A DNA stretch of 64,000 bases from Polytrichum commune (GCA_950295325.1 OX485804.1:69044033-69108032), one strand, 5' to 3'. Shown: positions 36,571 through 49,150, counted from the stretch's first letter. A program made the numbers and translations. The notes: a model not told the origin generated them from the letters alone.

Positions 36571-36715
36571 CAGTCTAACCCCGATAATACGACACCTCGA
36601 TTATACAATGCATATCATGTTGACCAAAATTTATAGTGTTAATTTACTCCAATAATATGACTACGGCGTTTGTAATATGACATTTTAAAGCCCGATTTGT
36701 CATATAATAGAGGTA
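36571..36715. mobile_element. possible Tc1/mariner (pogo)-like MITE
   Basis: The segment starts TACAGTCTAACCCCGATAAT and ends with a roughly inverted ATCTGTCATATAATAGAGG-like sequence (about 145 bp), with TA at both edges. CAGTC...CCGATAA ends resemble pogo-type elements. It abuts the start of the EXECUTER-derived duplication. Confidence 0.35.
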
Positions 36716-36724
36716 ATTAATGCG

Positions 36725-38060
36725 CAGATCCAGGAAACATTCCGTCTGGATCTAGGAAGTGGCTTGGATTGGAGATCTAGGAACTGGAGTTGATTTTAAG
36801 CATGAATCTATGCTTCTGGGAGACATCTGCGAGTCTTCTCTGGTGGCTCCAAGTTCTCGCAGTGACGCTGTGGCGATGGTGGGGTTCCACCACCCGTGCG
36901 GGAAAGAAGCAGGCGAGCTTGCTCATGAGGGAGCTTGGGGATGCGGCCGAGTGGATCACATCGGAGTAAGGACGGCCATAAGTGCAGAAACAATGCACCT
37001 GATTTTTGCGTCATTTTATGCTCGTTTGGTCATGGTTTGAGCAATTTCCGTGATGCAAGGGTTACAAGGATTGGGATTTCCGGTACTTCTTTTCGGGCTG
37101 TTTGTTAACAATCTTGTGGTAAGAATCGGCCGGGAATCACGTGGAAGAATCAGGCGCGTATGTGAGATGGCATTTGGAGTTTCGTTTTTAGTTTCTCCCT
37201 TTTCGAATGTGTGCTCGTTGACACCTGGAGATAGATAGAGGGGGGTGGTTGTATTCCGCTAGACTATGCGTAGCATGGCATTGCGCTGTCGTGGTTTTGT
37301 TGAATTTTGTAATCAGGTGTGTTTGAGCTGAGGCTGAGGTTGGCGAGGTGCGGAATTGGTGATGAGGGAAAGGTTCAATTGGTTTTCCGTGTGCCTGAAG
37401 GACGATGTAGAGTTTAATGGCTGAATTGAGTCAATCTCTACTGTATGGTGTAGGTATAGGTACTTTCGATCAATCCAGAGAAAGAAGTGCGAATGGATTG
37501 GGAGAGTATCCAGAGAGCCTACGGAGCCACAAGCCTTTCTTTATAAGTCAATTTGGTCTGAGCAGATTTAACTCGGACCAGATTTAGCTTCTGAAGTCTC
37601 CGGAACTCGATTCAAGTTGTGAGCATTGAAAGTGCCACAGCTTGCATAGAGAGTCATATGGTACTAGGATTCGATGGTTTTGCCAGTGTTTGTTTAGTCG
37701 TTATTGTAAATGGTCCGAGCACATAAGTCAAATTTGATTGAGGGTATATTAATTGAAGCTTACGGAGGAGGAAGCTGAGGATCTGAAGCTGGCATTGTTA
37801 TTACAGGAGGCACAGGTTTCAAAGAAGTGAAAGAAGGATTGCCTTGAAGAAGACAAGGCTGCAGCAAGAAGTAGTGAGGCTACGGTATCAATGGCAGTGA
37901 AAATTCACCAATGAGTTCAGTAGGTGGAATGGAGCTTCGTCCTTCAGCTAGTGTCAAAGCTTCTGCTCACAGGCCTTTCAATGCCCAAATCCGTCAGCAT
38001 TCTTCAACCTTATCAGGGCAATCTTTAGCGCAAAAGGCTTTAATTTCTAGCAGTCTTGTA
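36725..38060 (+). pseudogene. duplicated EXECUTER promoter, leader and transit-peptide fragment
   Basis: The segment is homologous to 16,448-17,905. The counterpart of the EXECUTER start codon at 17,724 is ACG here (37,882-37,884), and one base is lost shortly after, so the original frame is dead. A later ATG at 37,911 re-enters it and gives MELRPSASVKASAHRPF, the counterpart of [17 protein letters not shown], before the similarity ends at about 38,060. Only this 5' part of EXECUTER is present. It stops about 110 bp before the next gene's start codon, so it now forms that gene's upstream region, and the 37,911 frame could act as an upstream ORF. Confidence 0.88.
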
Positions 38061-38171
38061 GATTTTCAGTGCTATAGTGAGGTTGAGTTCTGTGCCTTCT
38101 GCATGTAACTCTTTTTCTTTGGCTTGAATTCTACCATTTTCGTGTGAAAAGAGGATATTTTGGCCATCGCA

Positions 38172-41100
38172 ATGGAGATACAGACGATGCATTCCTCTCT
38201 CAGCAGGTTTAAACCCTCGCTAGGATCACAGACAGTTTTGAATAGCTCGTTGTGCGTGCGACGCGATTCGCCTTATAATTTGGTGGTGAGAAGTGAGAAG
38301 GATAAAAAGGGTAAGGATTTGAAGGGAAAGAAGAAAGGGCAAGGGCAAGGGGCAGGAAAATCCCGGGGCGAACCACCCTCGAAGAAGTCATCGGCTTCAC
38401 CGAAGCCTCGAGGAAATGTATGGAGTAAAGACATTGCCGAAACAGAGTACCGGTCCTTGAAGCAGCAGGAAATTTCACAGGCCCCTAAATCAAAGCAGCG
38501 GGCATCCCCAGCCGTGAAGGTGAAGGAGAGGAGAGAAGAGCCAAGGCGTATTGTTGCTCGAGATGCATCGTTTGCTGAACAGGATTTGGACTTCGGTGAA
38601 TACATTGGCATGGTGGTTTCAGGACCCATTCCTGTGGTCGTTCAACAGGTTTTGCAATCGCCGGTACACACAATAATTGCCCCCTTCTTCCTTCTCCTTT
38701 TACTCAAACATGAAGCTCACGGTGGAATTAATCCATGAGCTTCGACCTACCTCTGCAAATTGCTAAATTTGCTACGTCTTTTCAAACTGTTCTCGAAACT
38801 AACCAACAAGTTTCCAGGAACACTTTCTCAGCACCTCGCTAAAAACTGCTCATGTAGGTGGATGAGCGATGCACCTTTTAGGATTTGCTTGCTCACGTTG
38901 ATTGAGTGATGAACATTTGGGCTTATTTAGTTGTTCAAATCGAGCAACATTAAAGCCCACGTGAAACTTGTAGCTGGTGAGTTTATAGTTTTGAGTTTGT
39001 TCTTTCATCCTGAGGTGCTGAATGTTTGATGAATGTCAGGAAACAATGCCAAATCCTCTTTGGCCCACATTTGTGAGCAGCAACATGGGAGTGTGGAAGG
39101 GGGTAGGGGCAGCATTCTCCCCAATCACAGCTGAAATGGAACCGATCTCACTTGGGCTCAAGAATGAGTACCTTTATGACGCTCTTATTGACTGCACAGT
39201 GGAGCAGATCCCAGGACCGGAAAGTGACAAGCCCGGCGAGAGCTCTTTGTACCGGAAGGTCATGTGGAAGGTGGGAAACTTTGTTGGGGAGCAAGGCTTT
39301 GATGAGGTTAGTGATTTCTGGATCTCAATTTGCACAGCAGTGATTTTCAGACAGTCTCTACCTCTTCCAAAAGATTGATGTGTAATTTGAACTATCATAA
39401 ACTAAGCTTCCCAGGAGTTATGGCTTTGGTTTGTCCCCCATTTTTTTCTCCTCTTCTGAGAACCTTACTATTGGCAGCTTCAACTACAAACTGATCTGTT
39501 TGAGGAAGAGGAAGTAGAAGAGGACGCAGTTGATGGTGCTGTCAGTGTGGGTATCAACCCAATTGAGCTTGCATCGTCAGGTATTACTGAAGGTATGGTT
39601 CTACCAGAGGCTCCGGACAACGTCTTTGGTACTGTGGAAGAAACCAAGGAGTTCCTTCAAGGGTTAGAAGGTAGTGGTACAGGTCCTTACAACCCAGAGG
39701 AAGCAATTCGAGAAGGTGGGGTTTTAAGAGAAGGTGACCCAGAGTGGGAGTCTATGTACAAGGCGGGAGCAGTGGATGAAGGACTTGTGGAAGAGCTTAA
39801 GAATGTTTCATCAGGAATAAAGCTGGAAGATGATAATTGGCAAGACAGTGATGTGCCCACACATGTCCAGGGTTATGAGCCCTCTTTTTCAGGGAGTGAT
39901 GACGAGTGGAAAGATGTCATGGAGGAGGACATCATGTCTATTGAACCTGGACTTGTGTTCTTTTCGGTATGTTCACTTCTCTCAGTCTAATCGTGCTTGA
40001 TGATTCATAACCCAGAGCCACATTGCCTGGGAAATGTCTAACATCCAACTGGTGGCTGAGCTGTAGAAATTATAGTCAGATAGAAAAGCAAGGATAGGAG
40101 ATGATCTTACCAACTCAAGTTTCATGCTCTTCCTCTCTTTTTGGGAGTTTTGGTCGAAAAGCTTCTTCAGATCAGAAGCAAATTAGAGTTGCTCTAGAGG
40201 AAGGTTTTGTTTTTCCTCCCATGTTGAGTGCAAGTTTGAGGAGGATGTGTGATCCACCGCATGTGATAATGTGTAGGACGGTTCCTACTCCAGGGGTCCT
40301 ATTTCCCTCCTGCCGGATGAACTTGCTGCAAGCGAGCGAGAGTACTACAAGTCTCCAACGTTCAAAATTGAACAGGTACATGTTTTGTGCTTCAATGTAT
40401 TTACGAGGCAGAGTAAGTTCTTGTTGATCAACTGTAAGTCTCCCAAATGTTTACAAGTGATTAGTCAAAGTGGCTGAAAATTACGATCTGGGTTCATAGA
40501 ACCATTTTTGCCACACTTTTTTGACCTTGAAAGCATGATGAAGTTGATTTGCTTCACTAGCATGCTATTTTGAAAACAGGATATCCAGTCATTGTCAAAA
40601 TTGTCATGATGTCCAAAACTGGGAAGCAGTCAAGTAATCTGAGTTATGTTGCCTTGACAAATTGGAAGCACCCTTTTATATTTTTTCACATGAACCCAGT
40701 TTACTTCCTGCTGAGGGTACTGACAGGAAGACCTGATTTGCAGTGTATAGTGACGGGCAAGCACCGCAGGCTGCGTATAGTGCACACGATAGCCATTGAG
40801 GATTCTGGAGAGGCAATTCAAGTCCTGCGAGTTGCAGCATATGAAGAGCAGTGGATGGGACCTACCAATATGCAGTCAATAAGGTGAGCTGTCAAAGCAT
40901 AGTCTAGCAGTTCCTGTTCTTTTATCCTACTTGCAGCTCATTTAGACTATAAACATACGTCCATTTCTGCAATTTCCTCCGAATTTAGTGTAGAATTGGG
41001 TTATGATCTGAATCTACGCTAGCTGTAAAACCAGAGATCATTGACCTGTCAAGTTGACCACCTCACATAAAATGCTTAATGTCCTCAAATGGATGTTAGT

Positions 41101-41967
41101 GTGGCTTTGGTCAAGGGCGGCGGCATTTAGTATCTCCTCATCTCAGATATTCATCACTAGACTCCACACACAAATACACTATCAACAATATAGCACTTGT
41201 TGAATGAAAAACTATCCAGAGTGGCAATGTGCAAGTTGGTCCTAGGGATACTATGACTGATTTCTGGAGAGCATGTTTTATACAACATCAAGTTGTAAGA
41301 CAGTAGATGCACAGGTCACACGACCTACAATCCTCTCCAGAGTTTCCCTCCTAACTTAATTGCAGCGCCTCCCCAGGAAATCAATAGAGTCTTGATCTAC
41401 ACCCCCTTTGACAGACATTCTTTTTTGCTCTCTCTCTTGCCCTCTGTCTGTGTGCAGTGGCCAGGCATAGCCTGATTCTGACCTACTCCTTTTTGCAACA
41501 GTGAATCTGGTGATGTCAACATTCAGCGTTTCTCTCAGCAATCCCGAATTTGGCCCAACGAGTTAACAGGATCATGGAAGGTTTTTGAGATGAGTGCAAC
41601 TTCAATCTATCCACCTGCAGCCAGCCCCACAACACGGCCCACATACGCCTACTTCTGCCAAGAAGTGCTACAAACACAAGGCTTGCCAGAACCTATGGGG
41701 GAGTGTGTAGAGGATGAAGATGAATATGAAGACCAACAAGGTAATAGTGGGCCTGTAACGGATGATCCTACTATGTTATGGTTACCAGGTGGTATTACAG
41801 CCAGTGTAGAGGCCAAGGAGGAAGGCATATTGTCAATAGGAGTAGGGTGGTGTTATGAAGAGGGGACAATGTTTGCCATGGAGAGAGACTATGGGCCTGA
41901 TGGAAGGCTTGTAGAAGTCCGGTCACAAACAAAAGTGAAAGGAGGATGGGCTGGTGGTAGGATGTAG
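38172..41967 (+). CDS. plastid-targeted conserved protein of unknown function (DUF3598-like)
   Basis: Six exons: 38172-38648, 39040-39306, 39478-39966, 40277-40375, 40744-40883 and 41502-41967. They total 1938 nt (645 aa) with all phases consistent and GT-AG junctions. Residues 1-45 are Ser/Arg-rich with few acids, like a transit peptide; 46-145 form a Lys/Gly/Ser-rich linker. Exon 2 has the block NPLWPTFVSSNMGVWKGVGA...FSPITAEMEP. After an acidic middle come FFSDGSYSRGP, CIVTGKHRRLRIVHTI, ELTGSWKVFEMSATSIYPP, MLWLPGGITASVEAKEEG and GVGWCYEEGTMFAMERDYG. I associate this layout (WKG, DGSYSRGP, GSWKVFEMSAT, LWLPGG) with a conserved plant plastid family of lipocalin-like (calycin) type, but have no function to offer. 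The start is the first ATG after the EXECUTER-derived block. Confidence 0.75.
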
Positions 41968-42475
41968 CGATGACAACACTCTAATTTGCCTCTGTACAAG
42001 ACACGAGGAAACAATTTTGTAGACTACTGCAAGTTGCTCCTTCTCAATCATTGTTGTTTAAGTAGAAAACAGTCATCAACATCTATAGATGTTTGATGTG
42101 TCTGGCATTGTGCAGCATTTGGGGTTCTGAGAGCGCAACACGAACTAAGAACAAAACTCCAAGGATGGTCACATAATAGCTTGTATTGAGTTGACCCAAA
42201 ATTTTCTATAGCCTGTAATGTGTCTTGTGGAAATCAAGAAGCAATTTCTGATGTAATCTACAGGGTCCCTTAGGATGTCATCCTCATCACCTCATCAGAT
42301 GTTAGATGAGAAACTTTTGGTGATCCGAACTGGCCTAGGCATTCAGTTGTCCATTAGAATGGAAGGTAAGTTATACTATACTGCTGGTATCACCTTAAAG
42401 TTCAGATGCTTTGCTGACAGATAGGGTTCTATACTAGGCAATGTACGTCTGTAACTAACTTAGCAAGGATTAAGT
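41968..42475. other. convergent 3' region between two genes
   Basis: About 508 bp separate the stop of the plastid gene (+) from that of the metacaspase (-). Both 3' UTRs must lie here. No other feature was seen. Confidence 0.5.
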
Positions 42476-45400
42476 TTAGTAACAGATGAAAACAGCTTGT
42501 GCATTCTGTATGGTAGAATACAAGGAAGGGTGCTGGTTGTACTCCTTGGATAGGCGATGACGTGCTTCATACACCAGTCGAAAATTGTCGATTGGCCATT
42601 TGTGGTTGTCCAAGATTTTGAGGATTGCATTCGTGAATGCACCATATGACTGCCCAGCATTTGTCTTCAAATCCGAGGCTGACTCATCGGACTGGCAGGC
42701 AGTTAGGAGAACACATCGATCAGGATGTAATTGGATACTTTGAAGCTCAGAGGGACAAAAACTTTCTGGCTGTATTGCATTGGAGTTGGAGTGGTAATTG
42801 ATCTCCCTGTACAAATCGTATTGCCTCGACTTCACGAATTGGACAGTTAACTTGTTGAATTTGTCCAGCATCCAGTTACTCCTGCTTCCTTCCTGCAAGC
42901 ACAAGCAGGTTTTGGGTCACCAGCTACCAGGGAAGCAGTTAAATCGAATACAAGAAAATTCAACTTCACAACGAACTTCTAGTATTGGAAGCAAGTACTG
43001 TGCAGTAATAACTGAAGTTGAACTCTCCGTGCTGGCAGGATACAATGAGATCACATCAGATAAGTAAAAGGGAAGTCCCCCTCACAAGGGACTTCTGGAT
43101 TGAGGCCCCTTTGCCAAAGAGTTGGGAGGTCCCCATAGGGGAGATGGTAAGCACTGAAGGTATATCTTTTCAGTGTCTTTTAACCCCTAACGGCAGAAGC
43201 AAAATCTTCTCAAAGTTGCCTACAACGTTTTAGTCCAATTCAGAAGCTTATTAAAGGAAACTGACACCTCTTATGATAGATATGACTTTATGTATGGAAG
43301 CTTTATAAATTTAAGACTGTTCACACAATTTTTTGGATGTTCATGTATCCAAATCCAAAAGATTAGAATTACTTGTGTATGCTAGTATTGTTGGGTAGAG
43401 GTGACTGCTTGGACAAAAACATCCACCTCGGTCTTTAGGGATCAAGATTGGACGGTTAAGATGTGTAGAGCCACAACCAACAACCACGATGAAATTTGAA
43501 GGCACATAATGTGCGTCGAGAAGATGTGCAAAAGAAGAAAAAAAGAAACGTAAAAGGTGACATGGAGGAGCCTTTGGATGGTATGTGTTGATAGGGGACC
43601 CTTGAGACCACCCACCTCAAAGCATTCTTTAAGTCTCATGCTTTGTCATGCATTCTAGATTATGAAAGAGATGTCATGTTCAATGTGGACCTTGCCACAA
43701 CACTTAAAAGATGGAATCCGCCATTTTTGAGAATGCAATATCTCTATTCTCGGCCCTCGGGCCGAGTTATTCCATTGCCTATGGGAATAGTAGCATGTGG
43801 AGCTTACAAATGTTTTGCTAATAACTCATGCTTAAAAACCATGAAAAGAATATGTTGAGGTTTCATCACGCCTAAGATAGATGTGCCTAGTTTGCCTACT
43901 TATCTTAATTGGACACCTATAATTGATTGGTATAACATGGTTTGGTGTGACTCAAGAACGGATGCCAAAAAGACACATGTAAAAAGGAGATTAAAACTAC
44001 ACGCTCAAAATATCCTAATCAGTCTTGGCTCAAGAGTCAACATAATCAGAAGGAAACCTCTACGACCACCTAGCGAACACAAGAATCTTCAGCTTGATAA
44101 TAAATAAGATAACCATGTGAGCTCCAGTCTTTTTTATGACGCAATCAGCTACAAGCACGATTTGGAGAATTTGCTAATCGTCTCACGCTAACCAAGTGTT
44201 TCCATTATCTTACTAAAAGTGGGAAAGAAAGAGGAAAGTATCTGAATTAGGCATGCCTACCTTATAAAACATCCAAAACAAGAGAGCATTACACAAAGTG
44301 AACAGGAGCCAGAAGAAATTTAGTGAAGCGTGTGGCTCACCTCTACCTTAAGGGCATCCAAGACTGTCTTCACTACTGCTTTGCACGTGATGCTCGCTTT
44401 GTCGGTGAAGATGGCATAAAGGTTTGACAGTATGTTGCCGACTTCCACTTTGCGCCCTGCTCGCTTGCTCAGCATGCTGGTGAGTATGGGAAGAGGCAAC
44501 GACCGATTCTTTCTGCTAATGATGGACGAGAACGCGGAGGAAGCATGGCCAGGTCCGGGACCATTGTATCCTTGATACATGGTATTAGTGTCAACGTAAT
44601 AAGGGCTGTTATTATTATACGCCATATTATCGTAGTTGATCGAAGAATACACATCGCTGGGGTCGCTTCCCCATGACCCCGTGCGCTTGGAATGCCGAAA
44701 GCCGCCTCTCGATTTCAACTTGTGATTATAATAGCCCTGGTGACTGGAGTCAGTGGGGTAGCTGTTATTGCTCTGCAACCAGCTTCGCTCCCATGGCGCC
44801 CATGCTGTGTGGTCGTGTGCCTGCTGGCTGGCAACATGGATCACAATCCACCGAGAAAAACGTGAGGCCGATGAGAGAGGGAGAGGGAGAGAGAGAATTA
44901 TCGTATAGGAGCGTACCTCTCCGATTCATCCAACATAAAAGCTCTGAAATAGTTTTGCAGCCTGGAGGTTTTTGGATTTAGTTGATTTGATATCGGGATT
45001 CGCTTTAAAAACCCCTAATTAGTCCATTCAAAGTTGTTTGAGATGAATCGTCAACAAGGTGATAGGGGGTCAAGTTCTAATGTTGGATGAATGGGAAGTT
45101 GTTGGGCATCAGAGTTCTTCGTAGAGTCCCTCAAAGTTGGACGCATCAAACCACGGTGGGTTTTGATCCTTCTTGGAGAAAACCTTTTATTAAGAGCTCA
45201 TTAGCTTGTCGTGTATTGGAGCCTATTTTGGAAACCAGGTGAAGTTTTTGGGACCTCCTTTTGCCATCTCAGAAACTTTGAAAAAAAATCAAGATTTAAA
45301 ATAGGATATGTGCATGGGACCCACTGTCACAAATCCAGATCGGCCTATGCAAGGCATCTTGGCTCACCCATCCTAGTAAGACAAGCTAAAAAGCTAGTTT

Positions 45401-48400
45401 TTAATAGCCCGACTAGTCCATTCTTTGTGTATGGTAATTTTAAGCATTGAGAAAGCTTGCGTGATTTTATATTAATTCTCATAAACTCAAGGTTTGGGGC
45501 TAAACCCATGGTTTCATCTGCTTTACTTTAAGGATAGCTCTATTATGCCCCATTAATTAGACTGGGTTTCTCCTACACAATAAACTGTGATCACCCTGAG
45601 GATCATTCGCAACTAAGAAACAATTTTACCGAATTCTCACTTAATTCGTTTACGACAATTTGCCCGCACAAAGTTATCCTATGATGAAAATAGGTGTATC
45701 TTAAACCGAGCATAAGCTCTCATCTTCAGAACAAGCTCATTCTAGGCAAGAATCTATAGGGAGCGCTTTTAAGTAAGGGTTGATTTGAGGTGTAGCTTCT
45801 TTCAAATGCGAAGCCCAATACCTCGTACCACATGTTAAGGCCCATCTTCCAAAGTAAAGTAAAAGATATACACCTATACAATGCACCCTGTATGCAGGAT
45901 TTGCAACTTTTGAGAACTATGCCTTAAGCAGTGATCGGGGAGATTTTTGGCATACTAATCGGTTGAGATCCTAGTGTTTGCAAGTCCAACCGGTTACATG
46001 TTGACATCCTTCGGTTTTCCTTTATTAAATTGGGGTATATTCTATAAATTCCTCTAAAATGATTGGTAATTTTCCTACAGTCTTGAACTTCAACCAGTTA
46101 TTTCTCAAACTCAACCAGTTCATCACATGCCAAAAATCTTCGAGGAACTGGTGATATTTATTCCAATAAGCACCACAATTAATAAGGAAATGAAAGCACT
46201 ATCCATATAAAACTTCACTTGGTTGAGACTTTATGCTGTAAGTAATGATCATCATTATTCGCACAGACTATCACGGCCTGGAAATCTTCAAGGAACTGAT
46301 GATGTTATTCTTCAATTCAACCGGAGTTTTGGTCAAAGGGTCGGTTGTTTTGCATACCACACTTTCCATGTTCGGTGAAGTTCTCAGTGCATGATTGGAG
46401 TCGGTGTTAATGACATGTTCAAATGAGTTTGACCCTCAATGAACGGATATAAAAAATTCTTCGATCAAACCTCCACACCGACTCCAAGGATGCACCGAGA
46501 ACTTCACCGAACTTGGAAAATGTTGTATGCAAAACAACCAACCCCAGACCAAAACTCTGGTTGAATAGAAGAATGACTCTATCAATGTCAGTTATAACTC
46601 GTATCACAACTAACTAATAAGGGGATGAAATTACTTTACCCATAAGAAGCTTCCACTCGTTGAGGGGAGTTACTCCGACTGGTGGATTGTTGCTGGTGCC
46701 CGTCGAACTGACCTCCACGTCGGTGTCGAGTGATACCGAACAGGTCATCTATCTTTTTTGCTGCGAAAACGAAATGCCCATGCAGCGTTGAAGGAGCATC
46801 ATTATTGGCATTCTCCTTCGTATATCTTACTGTCGGCTCCTGTTCGCATTCTCCAATCTCGACATTATTCTGTGGCAGCCAGCAGGGTGTTGTTGTTGTT
46901 GTTGTAATTAGTGGGTCAGGCTGAGTTAGATAGGATCCGACCTGCTGTTCGGCATGGGCAATCAACCCTCCGCTGTGGCAGCAATCGGCTATAAATGTGA
47001 AGGCCACCCCCTCTGGAATTTTATCGACGAAAATGCGGAAGTCATCGTCTGTTGGCAGAACACTTTGAATAGGTCAGTGTAGAGTCAATAGAGGATGCCA
47101 TTGGTAAGGTAAACCACACACCACTAAAATATGGGTGTCCATATATTAGTTGTGCTCGATTTAGGCATGTCTGCCTTACCTCATCAAATCTAGCACAAAA
47201 AAAACTTACTTATTCGAGTGAGGGTACTAGATGTCGTACGTAGTTGTTGGTCGGAACTTGTGAAAAAGTTGATGTGGTGTGAAAACATATTTCATTTCCA
47301 CACCATTGTTGAAGACCCAAGTATCTTAAACCTTTTCCGTGAATGGGCATCCTAGGCAAACTAGCATAAGTTGAATAAGCGTAAACCCAAGTTAGCGATA
47401 ACTTGATACTTACAAGTACACCACTTCAAGAACCTCAAGATCGATGTTGGATGCAACCACAAATTACCTGTGATGAGATTCATGTCTGACGGTACGATAC
47501 ACTCCTTATGGGCCGTCTGATCCCGTACCCTTTCGTCTGGAAGCTGTCAAAGCATTTCAGGAAAAAAATTCCTCAATATTTGTTTGCACTCTCTTCCTCT
47601 AGTCTCATCCTCGGGTGGCAATAATCCATAGCACCGAATGAGTCAACATCCTTAGAACTTGGTCTGGTTTAGAGCATGGTCACTATGGTCACTATTAAAA
47701 AGCACTATTGCGGAGCTGCTTATGTATTATAGGCATTTCCAGACATATATTCTCTTAAAAAATTTCTGAGCCTATATATTCTCAAATCTGCTTGGAAATG
47801 AAAATAGAATCCGAAGGGGGTCTAGGTGGTAGATCCCCTACTTTCAAAAAATTCCTTCTCGTGATTACTTGTAAGTGTTTTGACATTTGAGAGTGTATTC
47901 AACCTTTTCTCATACAAACACAAATTATGGCATCAATGGATTCCTCTCGACACCTACAGTTGCTCCTCTGTTTGTGACATTGAAATTCATTGATTTGTTG
48001 GAAGCATTAGAAGTGATGCAGAAAGAACTTCTCTTTTCTAAATGGGGGAGAGCTGCCACCCCCGGGCGGGAGTCTCTCAATTGGACTTCCTTGTCAGTCT
48101 ACTCGGTGTCCCAACCCCTCCAATTAGGTCAAACTCTGCTTAATTCGACCATAAAACAAATCCTCCACAAACCAAATCCAGCTGTTCTCTTCCCAAACAC
48201 ATTTCCATCGCAAAGCAAAAAGCATCACCACCTTCTCATGTCACACGTCACACAACATTGACGCCACCAAAGAAAACTATTGCAGAAGTACAATGGTAAT
48301 CAGTTGGGTCACCTCAAAATCTTAATTAAATTTTTGAGACAGCACATTCTAAAAAGGACTCAAATACTTTACCCGCACGCCATGTCCACTGAAATGGAAG

Positions 48401-48702
48401 ACAACCGAGTCCCCGCTCTCCAAATCCCGCAGGCTGTGGTGAAGCATCTCCCGGATGTTGGCCCCAGTGGCCAAAAACTTAGGGTCGGTTCCCGGCCTGT
48501 CGACGAGCTCACAAATGCAATCCCGCTCGAACCCAAACCGTGAAATTAGCCTCTCCCGCATACAAACTACATCATTCCAGCAGCCGTCCAGCTTGAACCG
48601 ATCGTCGGGGCAATCCGGGTAATTGCACCCCACCAATAGGGCCCTCCTCTTCATTGTCATTCTGTTGCTTGGCAGCATGTCGAACATGGTTCCACTCGTC
48701 AA
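42476..48702 (-). CDS. type II metacaspase
   Basis: Five exons on the minus strand: 48702-48373, 47543-47468, 47048-46640, 44827-44341 and 42892-42476. They sum to 1719 nt (572 aa) with every junction GT-AG and in phase. Metacaspases cleave after Arg/Lys, are Ca2+-activated, and act in the cytosol in wound and cell-death responses. Visible features: the p20 start RRALLVGCNYPDC; catalytic His107 in FHFSGHG; ECIVPSDMNLITDDDF across exons 2-3; catalytic Cys159 in ADCCHSGGLI (the family usually has DSCHSGG); a long Gln/Asn/Ser/Tyr-rich linker (about 165-380); and a p10 region with RSLPLPILTSMLSKRAGRK, VLLTACQSDESASD and SYGAFTNAIL. There is no N-terminal zinc finger, and the linker sits between p20 and p10, so it is type II. 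The true start could be Met15 (48,660), just before the conserved core. Introns reach 1.8 kb and hold repeats. Confidence 0.93.
43870..44230 (+). repeat. dispersed repeat family D, copy 3 (metacaspase intron 4)
   Basis: It shares GAACACAAGAATCTTCA, GATAATAAATAAGA and CATGTGAGCTCCA with 36,000-36,330, in the same order and orientation. It lies antisense inside the last metacaspase intron. Confidence 0.65.
45950..46120 (-). repeat. dispersed repeat family E, copy 1
   Basis: Read on the minus strand, this shares AACTGGTTGA, GAGAAATAACTGGTTGAAGTTCAAGA-like and ATCATTTTAGAGGAAT segments with 49,370-49,535 and 57,890-58,070. It lies in metacaspase intron 3. Confidence 0.7.
46307..46574. repeat. 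long inverted repeat in metacaspase intron 3
   Basis: Arm 46,307-46,407 is the inverted complement of arm 46,475-46,574 (about 100 bp, roughly 80-85 % paired). The best blocks are GTTCGGTGAAGTTCTC with GAGAACTTCACCGAAC and GAGTCGGTGT with ACACCGACTC. The 67-bp loop is unpaired. Transcribed with the intron, it would form a long double-stranded stem. It could be a fold-back MITE or a small-RNA source. Confidence 0.8.
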
Positions 48703-48779
48703 GCCTCGGCCTTCTTTGCGCGTCGACCCAGTCCGTTTTGGTCTTGTCGGAAAACCTCTGATTAATTTAAAGGTGTGCG

Positions 48780-49150
48780 GGTGTTATTCGGTTACTTTTC
48801 GTCAATCGGACACCTATGTTAGATTGGTGTGTGGTTTAGGTGAGGATCAAAGAGCAAACACCATAAAGGCAGGTCGTGTTTAGAATGAGATTAGACCATG
48901 TTCTCAGATTTTATTAACTACTCCACACTCAATAGTGAACATAATTGAAGAGGACTTGGACTTGTGTATTCGGTTAAGGAATCAACAGACATGCACGTTC
49001 TATAACAGTAACTAATGCATGAGAGAAGTTCGATTTCTGTTGATGCTTCCTTGAAGATTTGCTAATGCAACACGAGTTTCCTTCTGAAACATCTATTTGG
49101 TAGAAGTTGGAGAACATGAAAATGAACTGAAGAACATCCCACGTACCTTT
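48780..49150 (+). repeat. dispersed repeat family D, copy 4 (metacaspase upstream region)
   Basis: It carries AACTACTCCACACTCAATAG, TGAACATAATTGAAGAGGAC and GGTAGAAGTTGGAGAACATG, matching 15,780-16,260 and, in part, 36,000-36,330. It lies 80-450 bp upstream of the metacaspase start codon, so it probably forms part of that promoter. Confidence 0.65.
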
